DNA from: Xanthobacter autotrophicus
GTDB taxonomy: Bacteria; Pseudomonadota; Alphaproteobacteria; Rhizobiales; Xanthobacteraceae
DNA: 64,000 nucleotides
Reading direction: 5' to 3'
Assembly (NCBI RefSeq): GCF_005871085.1
Contig: NZ_VAUP01000015.1
Coordinates: 186,001 to 250,000, forward strand
How positions within the stretch are numbered: position 1 is the stretch's first letter; each line of letters begins with the position of its first letter. The notes beneath the pieces are model-generated. The model searched no databases, had not been told where the DNA came from, and saw only the letters and a list, made by a program, of their open reading frames with translations. Positions 10,421-19,900 of the stretch are shown in pieces. A program made the position numbers and the translations under genes.

Positions 10421-11836
10421 ATGTCGCAGATCGTCACCCGCTTCGCCCCCTCCCCCACCGGCTTCCTGCACATCGGCGGGGCGCGCACGGCCCTGTTCAA
10501 CTGGCTCTATGCCCGCCACACCGGCGGCAAGATGCTGCTGCGCATCGAGGACACCGACCGCCAGCGCTCCACCAAGGAGGCGATCGCCGCCATCATCGAG
10601 GGGCTGGAGTGGCTGGGCATCACCTGGGATGGCGAGCCCATCTACCAGTTCGCCCGCGCCGAGCGGCATCGCGCCGCCGTGGAGGAGATGCTGGCGCAGG
10701 GCAACGCCTATCGTTGCTATGCCACGCCCCAGGAGCTGGACGAGATGCGCGAGCTGGCCCGCAAGGAGGGCCGCCCCCCGCGCTATGACGGCCGCTGGCG
10801 CGACCGCGACCCGTCCGAGGCGCCCAAGGACCGCGCCCCCGTCATTCGCCTGCGTGCGCCGCAGGAGGGCGAGACCGTGATCGACGACATGGTGCAGGGC
10901 ACCGTGACCTTCCCCAACAAGGATCTCGACGACCTTGTCCTGCTGCGCTCGGATGGCAATCCCACCTACATGCTGGCGGTGGTGGTGGACGACCACGACA
11001 TGGGCGTCACCCATGTGATCCGCGGCGACGACCACCTGACCAACGCGGCGCGCCAGACCCAGATCTACCGGGCGCTGGGGTGGGAGGTGCCGCGCATGGC
11101 CCATATTCCGCTCATCCACGGGCCGGACGGCGCCAAGCTCTCCAAGCGCCATGGTGCGCTGGGGGTGGATGCCTATCGCGACATGGGCTACCTGCCGGCA
11201 GCCCTGCGCAACTATCTGGTGCGGCTCGGCTGGAGCCACGGCGACCAGGAAGTCTTCTCCACCGAGGAGATGATCGGCTTCTTCGACCTCGACAAGGTGG
11301 GCCGCTCCGCCGCCCGGTTCGATTTCCAGAAGCTGGAAAGTCTCAACGGCCACTATATGCGCGCCTCCAGCGACGCCGAGCTGCTGTCGGCCATCGACGC
11401 GCTGGTTCCGCACCTGCCCGATGCCGAGCATCGTCTCGCCCGCATGACGCCGGAGCGTCGCGCCCAGCTCGCCGCCGCCATGCCGGGGCTGAAGGAGCGC
11501 GCCAAGACGCTGGTGGAGCTGGTGGACAACGCGGAGTTCATCTTTGTCGAGCGCCCGCTGCCGCTGGACGACAAGGCCGCCGCTTTGCTCACGCCGGAGG
11601 CGCGCGCCCATCTGGGCCGCCTCCTGCCGGCGCTGGAGCAGGTGGAATGGACCGCCGCCGCCACAGAGGCCGCCGTGCGCGCCTATGCGGAGGCTCAGGG
11701 CGTCAAGCTTGGCGCCGTGGCGCAGCCGCTGCGGGCCGCGCTGACCGGCAAGCCCACCTCGCCACCCATCTTCGACGTGCTCACGGTGCTCGGCCGCGCC
11801 GAGAGCCTGGCGCGGCTGAAGGACCAGGCGGCTTGA
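10421..11836 (+). CDS. gltX: Glutamyl-tRNA synthetase
   Basis: GltX charges tRNA-Glu (and sometimes tRNA-Gln, when GatCAB is present). The 471-residue class Ib enzyme has the HIGH-type motif in [15 protein letters not shown] near the start, the [10 protein letters not shown] segment and the KMSKS-type motif GAKLSKRHG (about residue 240). The ATG at 10421 begins the usual [14 protein letters not shown] sequence; a long upstream open frame runs antisense through comEC and is not coding. A TusA-like gene overlaps its stop codon. Confidence 0.97.
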   Translation: MSQIVTRFAPSPTGFLHIGGARTALFNWLYARHTGGKMLLRIEDTDRQRSTKEAIAAIIEGLEWLGITWDGEPIYQFARAERHRAAVEEMLAQGNAYRCYATPQELDEMRELARKEGRPPRYDGRWRDRDPSEAPKDRAPVIRLRAPQEGETVIDDMVQGTVTFPNKDLDDLVLLRSDGNPTYMLAVVVDDHDMGVTHVIRGDDHLTNAARQTQIYRALGWEVPRMAHIPLIHGPDGAKLSKRHGALGVDAYRDMGYLPAALRNYLVRLGWSHGDQEVFSTEEMIGFFDLDKVGRSAARFDFQKLESLNGHYMRASSDAELLSAIDALVPHLPDAEHRLARMTPERRAQLAAAMPGLKERAKTLVELVDNAEFIFVERPLPLDDKAAALLTPEARAHLGRLLPALEQVEWTAAATEAAVRAYAEAQGVKLGAVAQPLRAALTGKPTSPPIFDVLTVLGRAESLARLKDQAA

Positions 11837-12075
11837 AGACGCGCCCGCCCGAGACGGTGGAACTGGATCTCAGGGGTCTGAAATGCCCCCTGCCCGCCCT
11901 GCGCACCCGCAAGGCGCTGAAGGAAGCGGCCGCCGGAACGCGCCTCGTGGTCACCTGTACCGATCCCATGGCGGTGATCGACATCCCCCATCTGGCGCAC
12001 GAGACCGGCGCCGCGCTGGAAGAGCGTACGGTGACGGAGGGCCTCCTCACCTTCATTTTGCGCAAGCCGAGCTGA
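11833..12075 (+). CDS. TusA/SirA-like sulfurtransferase
   Basis: An 80-residue protein of the TusA/YedF family, small sulphur carriers used in tRNA thiolation and other sulphur-relay reactions. The family motif CPxP is present in [17 protein letters not shown], with the active Cys near residue 20, and the rest has the two-layer pattern ending in FILRK. No ATG is available. TTG at 11833 overlaps the gltX stop (TTGA), implying coupled translation; GTG a few codons on is the alternative. Which sulphur pathway it serves cannot be told from the locus. Confidence 0.8.
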   Translation: MKTRPPETVELDLRGLKCPLPALRTRKALKEAAAGTRLVVTCTDPMAVIDIPHLAHETGAALEERTVTEGLLTFILRKPS

Positions 12076-12097
12076 AGGTTCGGCAACTGCTGGAGTT

Positions 12098-12115
12098 TCC
12101 GGGCTGAAGCCCGGA
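12098..12115. terminator. Hairpin between convergent tusA-like and amidohydrolase genes
   Basis: TCCGGGCT-GA-AGCCCGGA is a perfect inverted repeat placed between the stop codons of two convergent genes, with outer GGAG/CTCC pairing that could lengthen the stem. There is no T-run on either side, so intrinsic termination is only probable. Confidence 0.45.
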
Positions 12116-12126
12116 CAGCTCCCGCC

Positions 12127-13293
12127 TCAGACCGAGAGCGGCAGCGCCCGTTCCACCAGCCGCACCCAATAGGACGCGCCGAAGGGAATGGCGGCGTCCG
12201 CGAAGTCGTATTCCGGATGGTGCAGGTCGGCGGACGCGCCATTGCCGATGAAGATGTAGGCGCCCGGCTTCTCCTCCAGCATGAAGGCGAAATCCTCCGC
12301 CGCCATCAGCGGCGGGGCGCCGGCATCCACCTCCGACAGGCCGGCCACGTCGGCTGCGACCTCGGCCGCGAACGCGGTTTGTGCCGCGTGGTTGCGGGTG
12401 ACGGGATAACCCTGTGAGAAGCTCACCGTCGCCGTGGCGCCGTGGGCGGCGGCCACCCCTTCCGCGACCGTGACGATGCGGGCGCGCAGCACCTCGCGCA
12501 CATGGGGATCGAGGGCGCGCATGGTGCCGGCGAGCCGTGCGCTGGGCGGCAGCACATTGTCCGCCTCCCCCGCATGGAACACGGGAATGGAGATGACCGC
12601 GGCGGCGAGCGGATCGAGATTGCGCGACACCACCTGTTGCAGGGCGGTGATGATGGCGGCGCCGGTGAGCACCACGTCCACCCCCTGGTTGGGCCGGGCC
12701 GCATGGGCACCGCGGCCATCCACCAGGATTTCGATGCGGTCGGACGAGGCCATGATGCCACCCTGCCGCATGGCGAAGCGGCCCACGGGCAGCCCCGGCA
12801 GATTGTGCATGCCGTAGACCTCGCTCACCGGGAAGCGGGCGAACAGGCCGTCGTCGATCATGGCCTTGGCGCCGGCCCCGCCCTCCTCCGCCGGCTGGAA
12901 GATGAGCACGGCGGTGCCGGAGAAGCCGCGGGTTTCCGCCAGATGGCGTGCCGCGCCCAGCAGCATGGCGGTGTGCCCGTCGTGCCCACAGGCATGCATG
13001 ACGCCGGGGGCCTGCGAGGCATAGGCGGCGCCGGTCTGCTCGGTGATGGGCAGGGCGTCCATATCGGCCCGCAGCCCGATCATGGGCCCATCGCCGCGTC
13101 CACGCACGATGCCGACCACGCCGGTGCGCCCGAGCCCGGTGATCACCTCGTCGCAGCCGAAGGCGCGCAGCTTCTCGGCCACCGCGGCGCTGGTGCGGGG
13201 CAGATCGTACATGAGCTCGGGATGGCGATGGAAATCCTGACGCCAGGCCGCAATCTCGTCGGCGCCGGAGGCAATGTGATTATGGACGGGCAT
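12127..13293 (-). CDS. M20D family metallo-amidohydrolase
   Basis: A 388-residue peptidase of the M20D group (hippurate hydrolase, N-acyl-amino-acid or indole-acetyl-amino-acid hydrolases). Metal and catalytic residues are visible: Asp in RADMDALPI, Cys-His in HACGHDGHTAM, Glu-Glu in QPAEEGGAGA, His in GMHNLPG and a C-terminal His in ADLHHPEYDF. The dimerisation domain lies at about residues 180-295. No signal peptide is seen, so it is cytoplasmic. The exact amide substrate is not predictable. It is convergent with gltX-tusA and lies just before the tRNA-Lys gene. Confidence 0.93.
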   Translation of the reverse strand: MPVHNHIASGADEIAAWRQDFHRHPELMYDLPRTSAAVAEKLRAFGCDEVITGLGRTGVVGIVRGRGDGPMIGLRADMDALPITEQTGAAYASQAPGVMHACGHDGHTAMLLGAARHLAETRGFSGTAVLIFQPAEEGGAGAKAMIDDGLFARFPVSEVYGMHNLPGLPVGRFAMRQGGIMASSDRIEILVDGRGAHAARPNQGVDVVLTGAAIITALQQVVSRNLDPLAAAVISIPVFHAGEADNVLPPSARLAGTMRALDPHVREVLRARIVTVAEGVAAAHGATATVSFSQGYPVTRNHAAQTAFAAEVAADVAGLSEVDAGAPPLMAAEDFAFMLEEKPGAYIFIGNGASADLHHPEYDFADAAIPFGASYWVRLVERALPLSV

Positions 13294-13455
13294 GGCAATT
13301 CCAGGAGCAATGAAGGGCCATGGTGGGCACGGGCCGCCTGCCGGTCAATGGGCTTGGGATATGCACAGCCCACGCCACCCCGCGCATCTTTCCAAAGGCC
13401 CTGCCGCTGCCGGCCTTGACCCTGCCGCCTTGGCATCCTAACCACAGCGTCGAGT

Positions 13456-13531
13456 GAGCCCGTAGCTCAGCCGGTAGAGCACGTGACTTTTAATCATGGG
13501 GTCTCGGGTTCGAATCCCGACGGGCTCACCA
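13456..13531 (+). tRNA. tRNA-Lys (anticodon UUU)
   Basis: A complete 76-base cloverleaf: acceptor arms GAGCCCG and CGGGCTC, D arm GCTC/GAGC, anticodon loop CTTTTAA with anticodon TTT, T arm TCGGG-TTCGAAT-CCCGA, and an encoded CCA end. The 3' part from base 13483 onward is duplicated at 32590-32639, which marks it as the integration target of the neighbouring element. The element restored an intact tRNA gene. Confidence 0.97.
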
Positions 13532-13532
13532 A
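13483..13532 (+). repeat. att repeat (tRNA side)
   Basis: Left copy of the 50-bp perfect direct repeat, running from the tRNA-Lys anticodon stem through CCA plus one base. Similarity continues imperfectly for about 13 bases (a shared ATCAAAGAC) beyond the perfect part. Confidence 0.93.
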
Positions 13533-13580
13533 TGAAATCAAAGACTTAAGGCCTGTCGGCCGCTCTCGGCGGGCACTCGG

Positions 13581-13595
13581 GAACCACGCAGGAAC
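13581..13595. promoter_or_regulatory. Candidate LexA box at left end of the element
   Basis: GAAC-CACGCAG-GAAC matches the alphaproteobacterial LexA operator core exactly. It lies 61 bases before the first plus-strand gene of the element. Eight fixed bases can occur by chance about once or twice in a window this size, so this is a candidate only. Confidence 0.35.
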
Positions 13596-13655
13596 CACCG
13601 CGGCGGGATTTCGCCCTTAAACGGGTATCCCGGCGTCGCGACGGGAGGCGGGCGC

Positions 13656-14165
13656 ATGGCTGTCGAAATTCGGATAACCGGCGAACCTGACGAGATCGCC
13701 AAGCTTTTTGCTGCCTTGGGCCTCACCCATGCGGGGAAAGTGATCATTCCGCCTGTAGGTCCAGCATTCTCAGTGGTGAAGGCGGAGTTTCCATCGCCGG
13801 ACTCGCCGGCGGACCCTGTGAACGCGCCCGCGGCGAATCCCCCCGCTCCGTCAGCGCCCCAGGCGCCTATTTCGTCGGGGGAGACGCCGGCGGCCGACGC
13901 CCCACTTTGGCCCGAGCAGCCACGCCGCAAGGTAAAGAACGCCAAGGGTGCTTTGGTCGACGCACCGTGGACGTTCACAAGGGTCCGAGATGAATTGGTC
14001 AAAGCGGCCGACAGAGGGCCGCCCGACCTTACAAAGCAGCTGCTGCAGGCCATGGGCGTAGAGAGGTTGAGCGATCTTGATGCGGCTCGCTACCCTGAGC
14101 TAATCGCCTTGCTCGACTCGATCATGAATGATCGGCTCCGCGGGCCCCAGCAGGGGGACGCGTGA
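13656..14165 (+). CDS. Hypothetical protein of the integrative element
   Basis: A 169-residue protein of unknown function. The first 40 residues form a compact alpha/beta-looking segment (MAVEIRITGEPDEIAKLFAA), followed by about 60 residues rich in Pro and Ala that look like a flexible linker, then a basic, helical C-terminal part ending in a motif LTKQLLQAMG and a SIMNDRLRGP tail. A GGGAGGCGGG ribosome site precedes ATG 13656. The base composition is coding-like. It is the first gene inside the element and may be controlled by the LexA-box-like site upstream. Confidence 0.65.
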   Translation: MAVEIRITGEPDEIAKLFAALGLTHAGKVIIPPVGPAFSVVKAEFPSPDSPADPVNAPAANPPAPSAPQAPISSGETPAADAPLWPEQPRRKVKNAKGALVDAPWTFTRVRDELVKAADRGPPDLTKQLLQAMGVERLSDLDAARYPELIALLDSIMNDRLRGPQQGDA

Positions 14166-14211
14166 GAGCCGCCCCGCATTTGCGAGGCGGCGCCCTGTCC
14201 CGATAACGCAT

Positions 14212-14694
14212 TCAGCCGACGAGTTGCAGGTTTTCCCCCGACGCTGCCAAGCGTACTCCCTCGGCGATCGCGTGCGCGATGCCCGCAAAGGCGGGCTGTG
14301 CCAGCGAAGCGGCGGTGCGTTCCACGAGCGCAGCGCGCTCAATGTCCTTTTCCGAGAGGTACCCGGCCTTTGCGGAGCGGGCGATAGCCTGCAACTCGCG
14401 CCAAGCTCTGTCGGCCTTTGCTCCCGCTCCCTTTGGCGCTCCGGCTTGGAAGCACAGGAAGAACGCGTCGCTATCTGCTGCGGCCCGTTCCGGGAAGTGC
14501 CTTTCGATCTTCCGCCGAATGCCCTCCGATGTCGTCGGGACGGATGCAGATTCGACCTCCGCGAGGCACGAGAAGATCAAGTCGTTTTCCAGCCCATCCT
14601 GAGCGTCCGCCAGGTTGCCACAAGTGGCTGTGAGGCGGTCCATCTCGTTGAAAAGAGCAACGACGGGATCCAGGGCGATTTGGGTAACGGTCAT
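14212..14694 (-). CDS. Hypothetical protein of the integrative element
   Basis: A 160-residue, mainly helical protein that I do not recognise. It begins MTVTQIALDPVVALFNEMDR and has no signal peptide or membrane segment; the C-terminal half is Ala-rich and helical. It converges with the 169-residue gene on the other strand, leaving 46 bases between the stops, and its upstream side faces the AT-rich gap 14695-15410. Codon use is coding-like but lower in third-position GC than the core genes. Confidence 0.6.
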   Translation of the reverse strand: MTVTQIALDPVVALFNEMDRLTATCGNLADAQDGLENDLIFSCLAEVESASVPTTSEGIRRKIERHFPERAAADSDAFFLCFQAGAPKGAGAKADRAWRELQAIARSAKAGYLSEKDIERAALVERTAASLAQPAFAGIAHAIAEGVRLAASGENLQLVG

Positions 14695-15410
14695 GTCGGT
14701 TGTTCCTTGCTACGGGAAGCGAGATCCGGGAGTTAGCAAGCCGCACAACCACAGCCCCTCACGCCTTTAGGCTTGCGCCTTGGACATGCGCGCGAGGCTC
14801 CCGGATGTAACCGAATTGAAGCGCCGAAGAGTTGGCGTCAAGTGATGTTGTGTGTGAGCTGCTAAACCCGAAGACAATTCTGCACATGGCGGGCAGATAG
14901 TCAACATGCATAGAAATATTATTGCATGAGATAGCTTGTTTGTGTTGCATTTGTTGCGTTGTGTTGCTGCACAAAATCCGACACGACTTATATAACACTT
15001 TGAACATAAGCGGACTGCTGCGAGCTATCGGCCCTGATCAGTCCTGCCCCACCCCCTTCCCCACCCTCCCGGGGGGAGGGCGATCGCCTCGTCCGAAAAC
15101 GCGTAACCCGCTCCGACCAATTTTCGATCAGCTGAAATTGTCCGGGCCACACCGAGTGGACAGCCGGATCTTGAAATAGGAGCCCAGCGACCGCCACGCG
15201 CGCTTTCAGCTTGAATGGAAATGGCTTCCAGCCTACCTTACCCATAGGCTGTACTGCCGTGTCGCCGACGGTTGCCCTTATCTGCAACCTGGCCCATGAG
15301 CGACTGCTGCACTCATCCATAGAAGTGAAATTTAACCTCGGGCGATGGCCGCGTGGGGCCTTTCGTCTTTGTGCAGCTGCCCCCTTGGTGCCGTCGTACC
15401 AGGCTGATCC
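14695..15410. other. AT-rich non-coding gap with short repeats
   Basis: No convincing gene lies here. The part around 14860-15010 is the most AT-rich of the element and carries three TGTTGC words at 14943, 14952 and 14962, spaced 9-10 bases apart, next to a TATATAA stretch near 14989. A C/G hairpin CCCTCCC-GGG-GGGAGGG sits near 15065-15081. Weak minus-strand reading frames at 15180-15400 contain stops and show no recognisable product. It may hold promoters for both flanking genes. Confidence 0.4.
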
Positions 15411-17036
15411 ATGGTCAAGATCATCAACGCCTACCAGGGCGACGAGAGCCCGCTCGTGAAAGCGATCACCGGCCTCGGCGCGTCCATGTTCGGCGACACG
15501 CTGACGCCGGAGCTGAAGCGGCAGAAGGCGTACCGCCTGTCGTCCGAGAACGCGGCGCGGGAGAGATACGGAGCGTTGGCGCCCGGCGTCCTTGCCCGCC
15601 CCGGTGACGCGAAGACGATGGCAGAGGCGGTGACGCAGGCGATGCTGGGAGGCATGGACCCGCGCCACGTGGCGCAGGCGGGGCAGTATACGGCGGCCAA
15701 CGCGTTCGGCGCCGCGGACCCGCGCACCACCAACGCCTATGTGGGTGCCGGCGGCGCGTATTCCGGCACGGCGCCGGCGTTCGAGCGCGGGCAGCAGGTC
15801 GAACTGCAGAAGGCGTCGATGGCGGACGCCACCGAGCGTTACAAGTTCGACAACAAGCCGATCGAGACCATGACCCCGGAGGGGCCGCGGTACACGCAGC
15901 AGGCGAAGGCGCCGGGGCAGACGCCGCTGGCGCCCGAGAGCGCGGTGAAGGGCGGGTACATCGCGCAGAACTGGGGCAGGCTCGGCGATCTGCCCGAGGC
16001 GGAGCAGCGCACGCTCGGCGCCGCGCCCAAGGCTGATTCCGTACCCGAAATGGTCCGCCTTCAGCGAGAGCGGAACCTCGCCTGGGTAGAGGCTGGCAAG
16101 TTCCCGCTCGGCGACCCGCGCCGGGATGAGTTCCAACGCCAAGGGGATGAGCTGGACGGGTTCATCCGGCGCAAGATCGCGGGAGGTCAGGGCATCACGG
16201 TCACGAACCCGGATGGCAGTGTCGTCACGATCGGCGGCAACGGCAACGGCGACGCCGTCACCCGCCGCAAGGCCGAGGAGGGAATGATCGGAATTCGCGA
16301 GTCGAACGCCATCATCAACACGCTGGACAAGGTGATCGAGCAGAAACCCTATCTGGTAGGCGCGACGGGGAAGATGCTGAACGCTGCGCAGGCGGCGGCG
16401 GGGCTCGCGAAGAACGTCATTGGCGCGGCCGGTGGCGACGAAGCGTGGGCGAACACCATCACCAAGCTCCGCGAGGAAGCGGCAGCCAACGGCGCCGCGG
16501 ACAAGGTCCCCTGGCTCTTCGATCCGGACCTAGGCAGCACCAACACGCTTTACGGCATGCTGGTCTATTCATACCTGCGTGGTCAGGGGCAGACAGGCGC
16601 AGCGATCAGCCGGGCCGACGTTGAGGCAGCGCGATCGGCAATCGGCGATCCCGACTCCTGGTGGACCAATGACACCAAGGCGCGCTCCGCCCTGAAGATG
16701 ATCCGGAACGTGAACGACGCGCGGTACAGCGTCTATCAGCGCCAGCTCGGCGGGCGCGACCCTGCGGGGGGGTTCCCGAGCGAGTACCAGCTGCCAGGAG
16801 CCGCCCCGTTGCCGGACGGCGTCAGCAAGGACCAGTCTCGCGCGCCCGGCGGCGCGCCTGCGCGTGGTCAGGTGGACGGTGTCGCCCCCGCCGCCGCGGT
16901 CGGTGCGCCGGCGGCGCCCGCTCCGGCGATCCCCCCGGGCGCCGTTCAGGCGCTCCGCAACAATTCACAGCTCGCCGATCAGTTCGACGCCAAATACGGC
17001 GCCGGTGCCGCGGCACGTGTTCTCGGGGGGCAGTGA
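15411..17036 (+). CDS. Putative phage internal virion / DNA-ejection protein
   Basis: A 541-residue, Ala- and Gln-rich protein without membrane segments. The N-terminal MVKIINAYQGDESPLVKAI region, a long charged helical middle and an Ala/Pro-rich low-complexity tail (about residues 480-520) resemble the smaller ejection-complex proteins of podovirus-like and N4-like prophages, which leave the capsid to form a DNA conduit. The stop overlaps the start of the next, larger gene by one base, as is usual for these gene pairs. The assignment rests on pattern and neighbour, not on a catalytic motif. Confidence 0.5.
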   Translation: MVKIINAYQGDESPLVKAITGLGASMFGDTLTPELKRQKAYRLSSENAARERYGALAPGVLARPGDAKTMAEAVTQAMLGGMDPRHVAQAGQYTAANAFGAADPRTTNAYVGAGGAYSGTAPAFERGQQVELQKASMADATERYKFDNKPIETMTPEGPRYTQQAKAPGQTPLAPESAVKGGYIAQNWGRLGDLPEAEQRTLGAAPKADSVPEMVRLQRERNLAWVEAGKFPLGDPRRDEFQRQGDELDGFIRRKIAGGQGITVTNPDGSVVTIGGNGNGDAVTRRKAEEGMIGIRESNAIINTLDKVIEQKPYLVGATGKMLNAAQAAAGLAKNVIGAAGGDEAWANTITKLREEAAANGAADKVPWLFDPDLGSTNTLYGMLVYSYLRGQGQTGAAISRADVEAARSAIGDPDSWWTNDTKARSALKMIRNVNDARYSVYQRQLGGRDPAGGFPSEYQLPGAAPLPDGVSKDQSRAPGGAPARGQVDGVAPAAAVGAPAAPAPAIPPGAVQALRNNSQLADQFDAKYGAGAAARVLGGQ

Positions 17037-19843
17037 TGGCTAACTTTTTCGATCAATTCGACGAGCCGGCGGCTCCGCAACGCAACTTCTTCGACCAGTT
17101 CGACCCGCCGCCCTCTCCGCTGCCGGCCGCTGGCGCAAACGGCTCTGGCGTCGTGCAGCCCGCCTTCGACCCGGGTATCGGTGTTCAGGGCGCCGCCCGC
17201 GGCGTCGGCATGTTCCTCGGGCAACTGCCCGATATCGCGAACATGGGCGCGAATGTCCTTCTCTCCGGTGCCGATACCGTCTCGCAAAAGCTCGGCGGGC
17301 CGGAAATCGGCTTCCGCTTCAAGATGCCATCGGAAACCATCCCCGCTTACGCGGGACAGCTGGCGAGCTCGGCGGGCATCAAGGTTCGGGATCCGAAAGA
17401 CATGTCGCCGGTCGAGCGCGCCGTCTACAACGCCAACACATACGGTACCCTTGGCGTGCTTTCTGGCGGAGCGCTCGCCCCCGTAGCGGCGGCTCGGGCA
17501 GCGGGAGGTGCAGCTCGCTTGCCTAAATTGGGTGATGCGCTCCTGGAGAGCTACGCCGCGGCGCCCGGACGGGCGGTTTTCGGCGAGGGCATCGCCGGTG
17601 CCGGAGCCGGCGCCGGAAAATCGGTCTCGGAAGAGCTGGTGCCAGACAGCGTTCGGCAATCCGGCACAGCGGGTGCCGTAGGTGGCGCGCTGTCCGACGT
17701 CTTTTCCATGCTCCTTGGCGGGACGGTGGGTGGCGTCGCGGCGAACGTGGCGACTGGGCTTCCGCAGGCGGTCGCGACCGCTAGGGGGTTCGGCCGTGCG
17801 CCGGAGATCCCGATCGACGCCGCGACGGGGCAATGGGCGCGCAACCGCGATGCTGACCAGGTCGCCCGATATGTGCAGGGGCACGCGGTCGACCCGCAAG
17901 GCGCAGCGGAGAGCATCGGTAAGGGTGCCAACGAATTCCGGCGGATGGGCGCCCCTACCCCTACCGCGGGCGTGCTGTCGCAGGACCCCGGGCTGGCGGC
18001 GGTCGAGGCCGCAGAGCGAAATCGGAACCCGGCAGCGTTCGCTCAGAAGGACGCCGCGTTGCGCGACGCCGCGCTCAACGAACTCGGGAAGAACCTGCCG
18101 CCTGACATCGACCCGCGGCTCGCGACCGACTTCATGCGCAGGGAGATTGATACCCGGCTGAACGCCGCTACGGGGGATGTGAACGCGGCCGAAGCACGGC
18201 TCGCCGACGCCGAAAGGGCACAGCGCGCGACGGCGGACATCGTTGCCCCCTTCGCCGGCGGCCGGAGCGACGCGAGCGCGACGCTCGACCGTTCCATCGT
18301 CGCGGGCAGCCTGGAACCGATGGACACGGCACGCCGTGCGGCGTTCAACGCCGTGCCGCGGGATGCGGAGGTGCCCGGCCGGCCGTTCGTCGACACGGCG
18401 ACCACGGTCCGCCGCTCTGCCGAGCACCTGCCGGAGAACGCGCGCCGTGAGGTACTGCCGGAGCAATGGCTGCAGGACTTCGAAAGCCTGCTGCAGCGGG
18501 ACGCTGATGGTCGGATCGTCGGGGTGCGGGATGTTTCGTTCGGCACCATCAACGACCTGCGGCCGATCCTCGGGGCCGCGATTGCTCGGGCGCGGAACGA
18601 GGGCGCGCCGCCGCCCTTCATCGATAATCTTGAGCGCCTCCGTTCGGAGATCAATCGGGCCACCATGCAGCAGCCGGAAGCGCGGGCGGCCATGGACCAC
18701 TTCGAGAACGTCTATGCGCCGGTTTGGGGGCGCCAGGCCGGGGAGGCTTACCAATTTCGTCAGGACCTGAATGTCGACCGGTTGCACCGTACTGCGGCGC
18801 CGCCGACGGCGACCGCGAACCGCTTCCTCACAACGGGACCCGGCGCGCAGGAAAAGGCGGAAGCCCTCGCCCGTGTGGTCCGGTCGATCGACGACCCTGC
18901 GAACCGGGCCTCCGCAGAGGGCGCGGTACGCGCCTATATCCTGGACGACCTGACGCGAACGATCGGTCGCGACGGGCGAATTCAGGACACGCGGCTCGCG
19001 CGCTGGCTGAACGGCCCAAGCGGCTGGGGAGATGCGCTGTCGCAATTTCCGGGTGTGCGGGGCGAAGTCGAACGGCTGCTCACCGACGTGCGGAGTGGCA
19101 ACATCACCCGCAACCGGTTGGCCGCCGACGTTGCCCGGGCGAACGCGAACCTGCAACGCACGCGTGCGGATGTTGACTCCTCGGCTCTCGCTCTCACCTT
19201 GGGGAAGGAGCCGACCAAGGCCGCGCAGGCGGTGCTCAACAGTGGTGATCCCGAGCGGTCCATGCGGGAGGTGATGCAGACGGTTTCGCGGGACCCGACC
19301 GCGAAGCTCGCATGGGAACGGGCCGTCACCGAACACCTGATCAAGAAGGTGACGACTGCCAATCCGGGAGCCGTCAGCGAGGGGGTCTTCGCGCCGGAGT
19401 TCCGCCGCCTCGCCGGGACCTTCCGCGAATACGAGCGCGCGCTCGCCGAGCTCTATGCCGGGCAGCCGGAGAAAATGCAGGCACTGCGTCGGGCACAGAG
19501 AATGTTGGAGCCGCTCGCCCGGCAGGCGGAAAAGGCAGCGCCGGGCTCCGTCGACGGTACGAACAAAAGCCTGTGGCGCTGGCTGGAGCTAGGCCTTAAG
19601 GCGACGTTCGGCATGCTGAAGGGCGGCGGCGTCGCGCGCACGCTTCGGGTGGCCGCCGGCACGGACGCCAACGCGGACTCGGCGGCGCAGCGCCTCGTCA
19701 CGCGGATGATGTTCGATCCGGAGCTCGCCCAGCATCTGCTGACGCGGGACGCCCAGGCTGTGGGCTCGCCGGGGTGGAACGGGAAGCTGCTGAGGCTGAT
19801 TGGGTTGACGGAGGGACTGAAAGAGGCTGGGAACTGGGAGTGA
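17036..19843 (+). CDS. Putative large phage internal virion / DNA-ejection protein
   Basis: A 935-residue protein starting MANFFDQFD; the NFFDQFD motif is repeated at residues about 3 and 19, a signature often seen at the start of phage internal proteins. Gly/Ala-rich hydrophobic patches at about residues 140-165 and 205-240 could insert into a membrane, and the rest is long and helical (for example RIVGVRDVSFGTINDLR). No transglycosylase motif is obvious. ATG overlaps the preceding stop (TGATG); GTG three bases earlier is possible. Together with the 541-residue gene it looks like an ejectosome pair left without other virion genes. Confidence 0.55.
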   Translation: MANFFDQFDEPAAPQRNFFDQFDPPPSPLPAAGANGSGVVQPAFDPGIGVQGAARGVGMFLGQLPDIANMGANVLLSGADTVSQKLGGPEIGFRFKMPSETIPAYAGQLASSAGIKVRDPKDMSPVERAVYNANTYGTLGVLSGGALAPVAAARAAGGAARLPKLGDALLESYAAAPGRAVFGEGIAGAGAGAGKSVSEELVPDSVRQSGTAGAVGGALSDVFSMLLGGTVGGVAANVATGLPQAVATARGFGRAPEIPIDAATGQWARNRDADQVARYVQGHAVDPQGAAESIGKGANEFRRMGAPTPTAGVLSQDPGLAAVEAAERNRNPAAFAQKDAALRDAALNELGKNLPPDIDPRLATDFMRREIDTRLNAATGDVNAAEARLADAERAQRATADIVAPFAGGRSDASATLDRSIVAGSLEPMDTARRAAFNAVPRDAEVPGRPFVDTATTVRRSAEHLPENARREVLPEQWLQDFESLLQRDADGRIVGVRDVSFGTINDLRPILGAAIARARNEGAPPPFIDNLERLRSEINRATMQQPEARAAMDHFENVYAPVWGRQAGEAYQFRQDLNVDRLHRTAAPPTATANRFLTTGPGAQEKAEALARVVRSIDDPANRASAEGAVRAYILDDLTRTIGRDGRIQDTRLARWLNGPSGWGDALSQFPGVRGEVERLLTDVRSGNITRNRLAADVARANANLQRTRADVDSSALALTLGKEPTKAAQAVLNSGDPERSMREVMQTVSRDPTAKLAWERAVTEHLIKKVTTANPGAVSEGVFAPEFRRLAGTFREYERALAELYAGQPEKMQALRRAQRMLEPLARQAEKAAPGSVDGTNKSLWRWLELGLKATFGMLKGGGVARTLRVAAGTDANADSAAQRLVTRMMFDPELAQHLLTRDAQAVGSPGWNGKLLRLIGLTEGLKEAGNWE

Positions 19844-19900
19844 AGTCACAGCTGCCGGTGCGGAACGAGCGCGAATGCGGTGGCGGGAGGTGGTCGCGCC

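Noticed and set aside
14759-15007. 82-codon minus-strand gene in the AT-rich gap
   Set aside because: AT-rich, no ribosome site, no protein-like pattern and it overlaps the repeat cluster.
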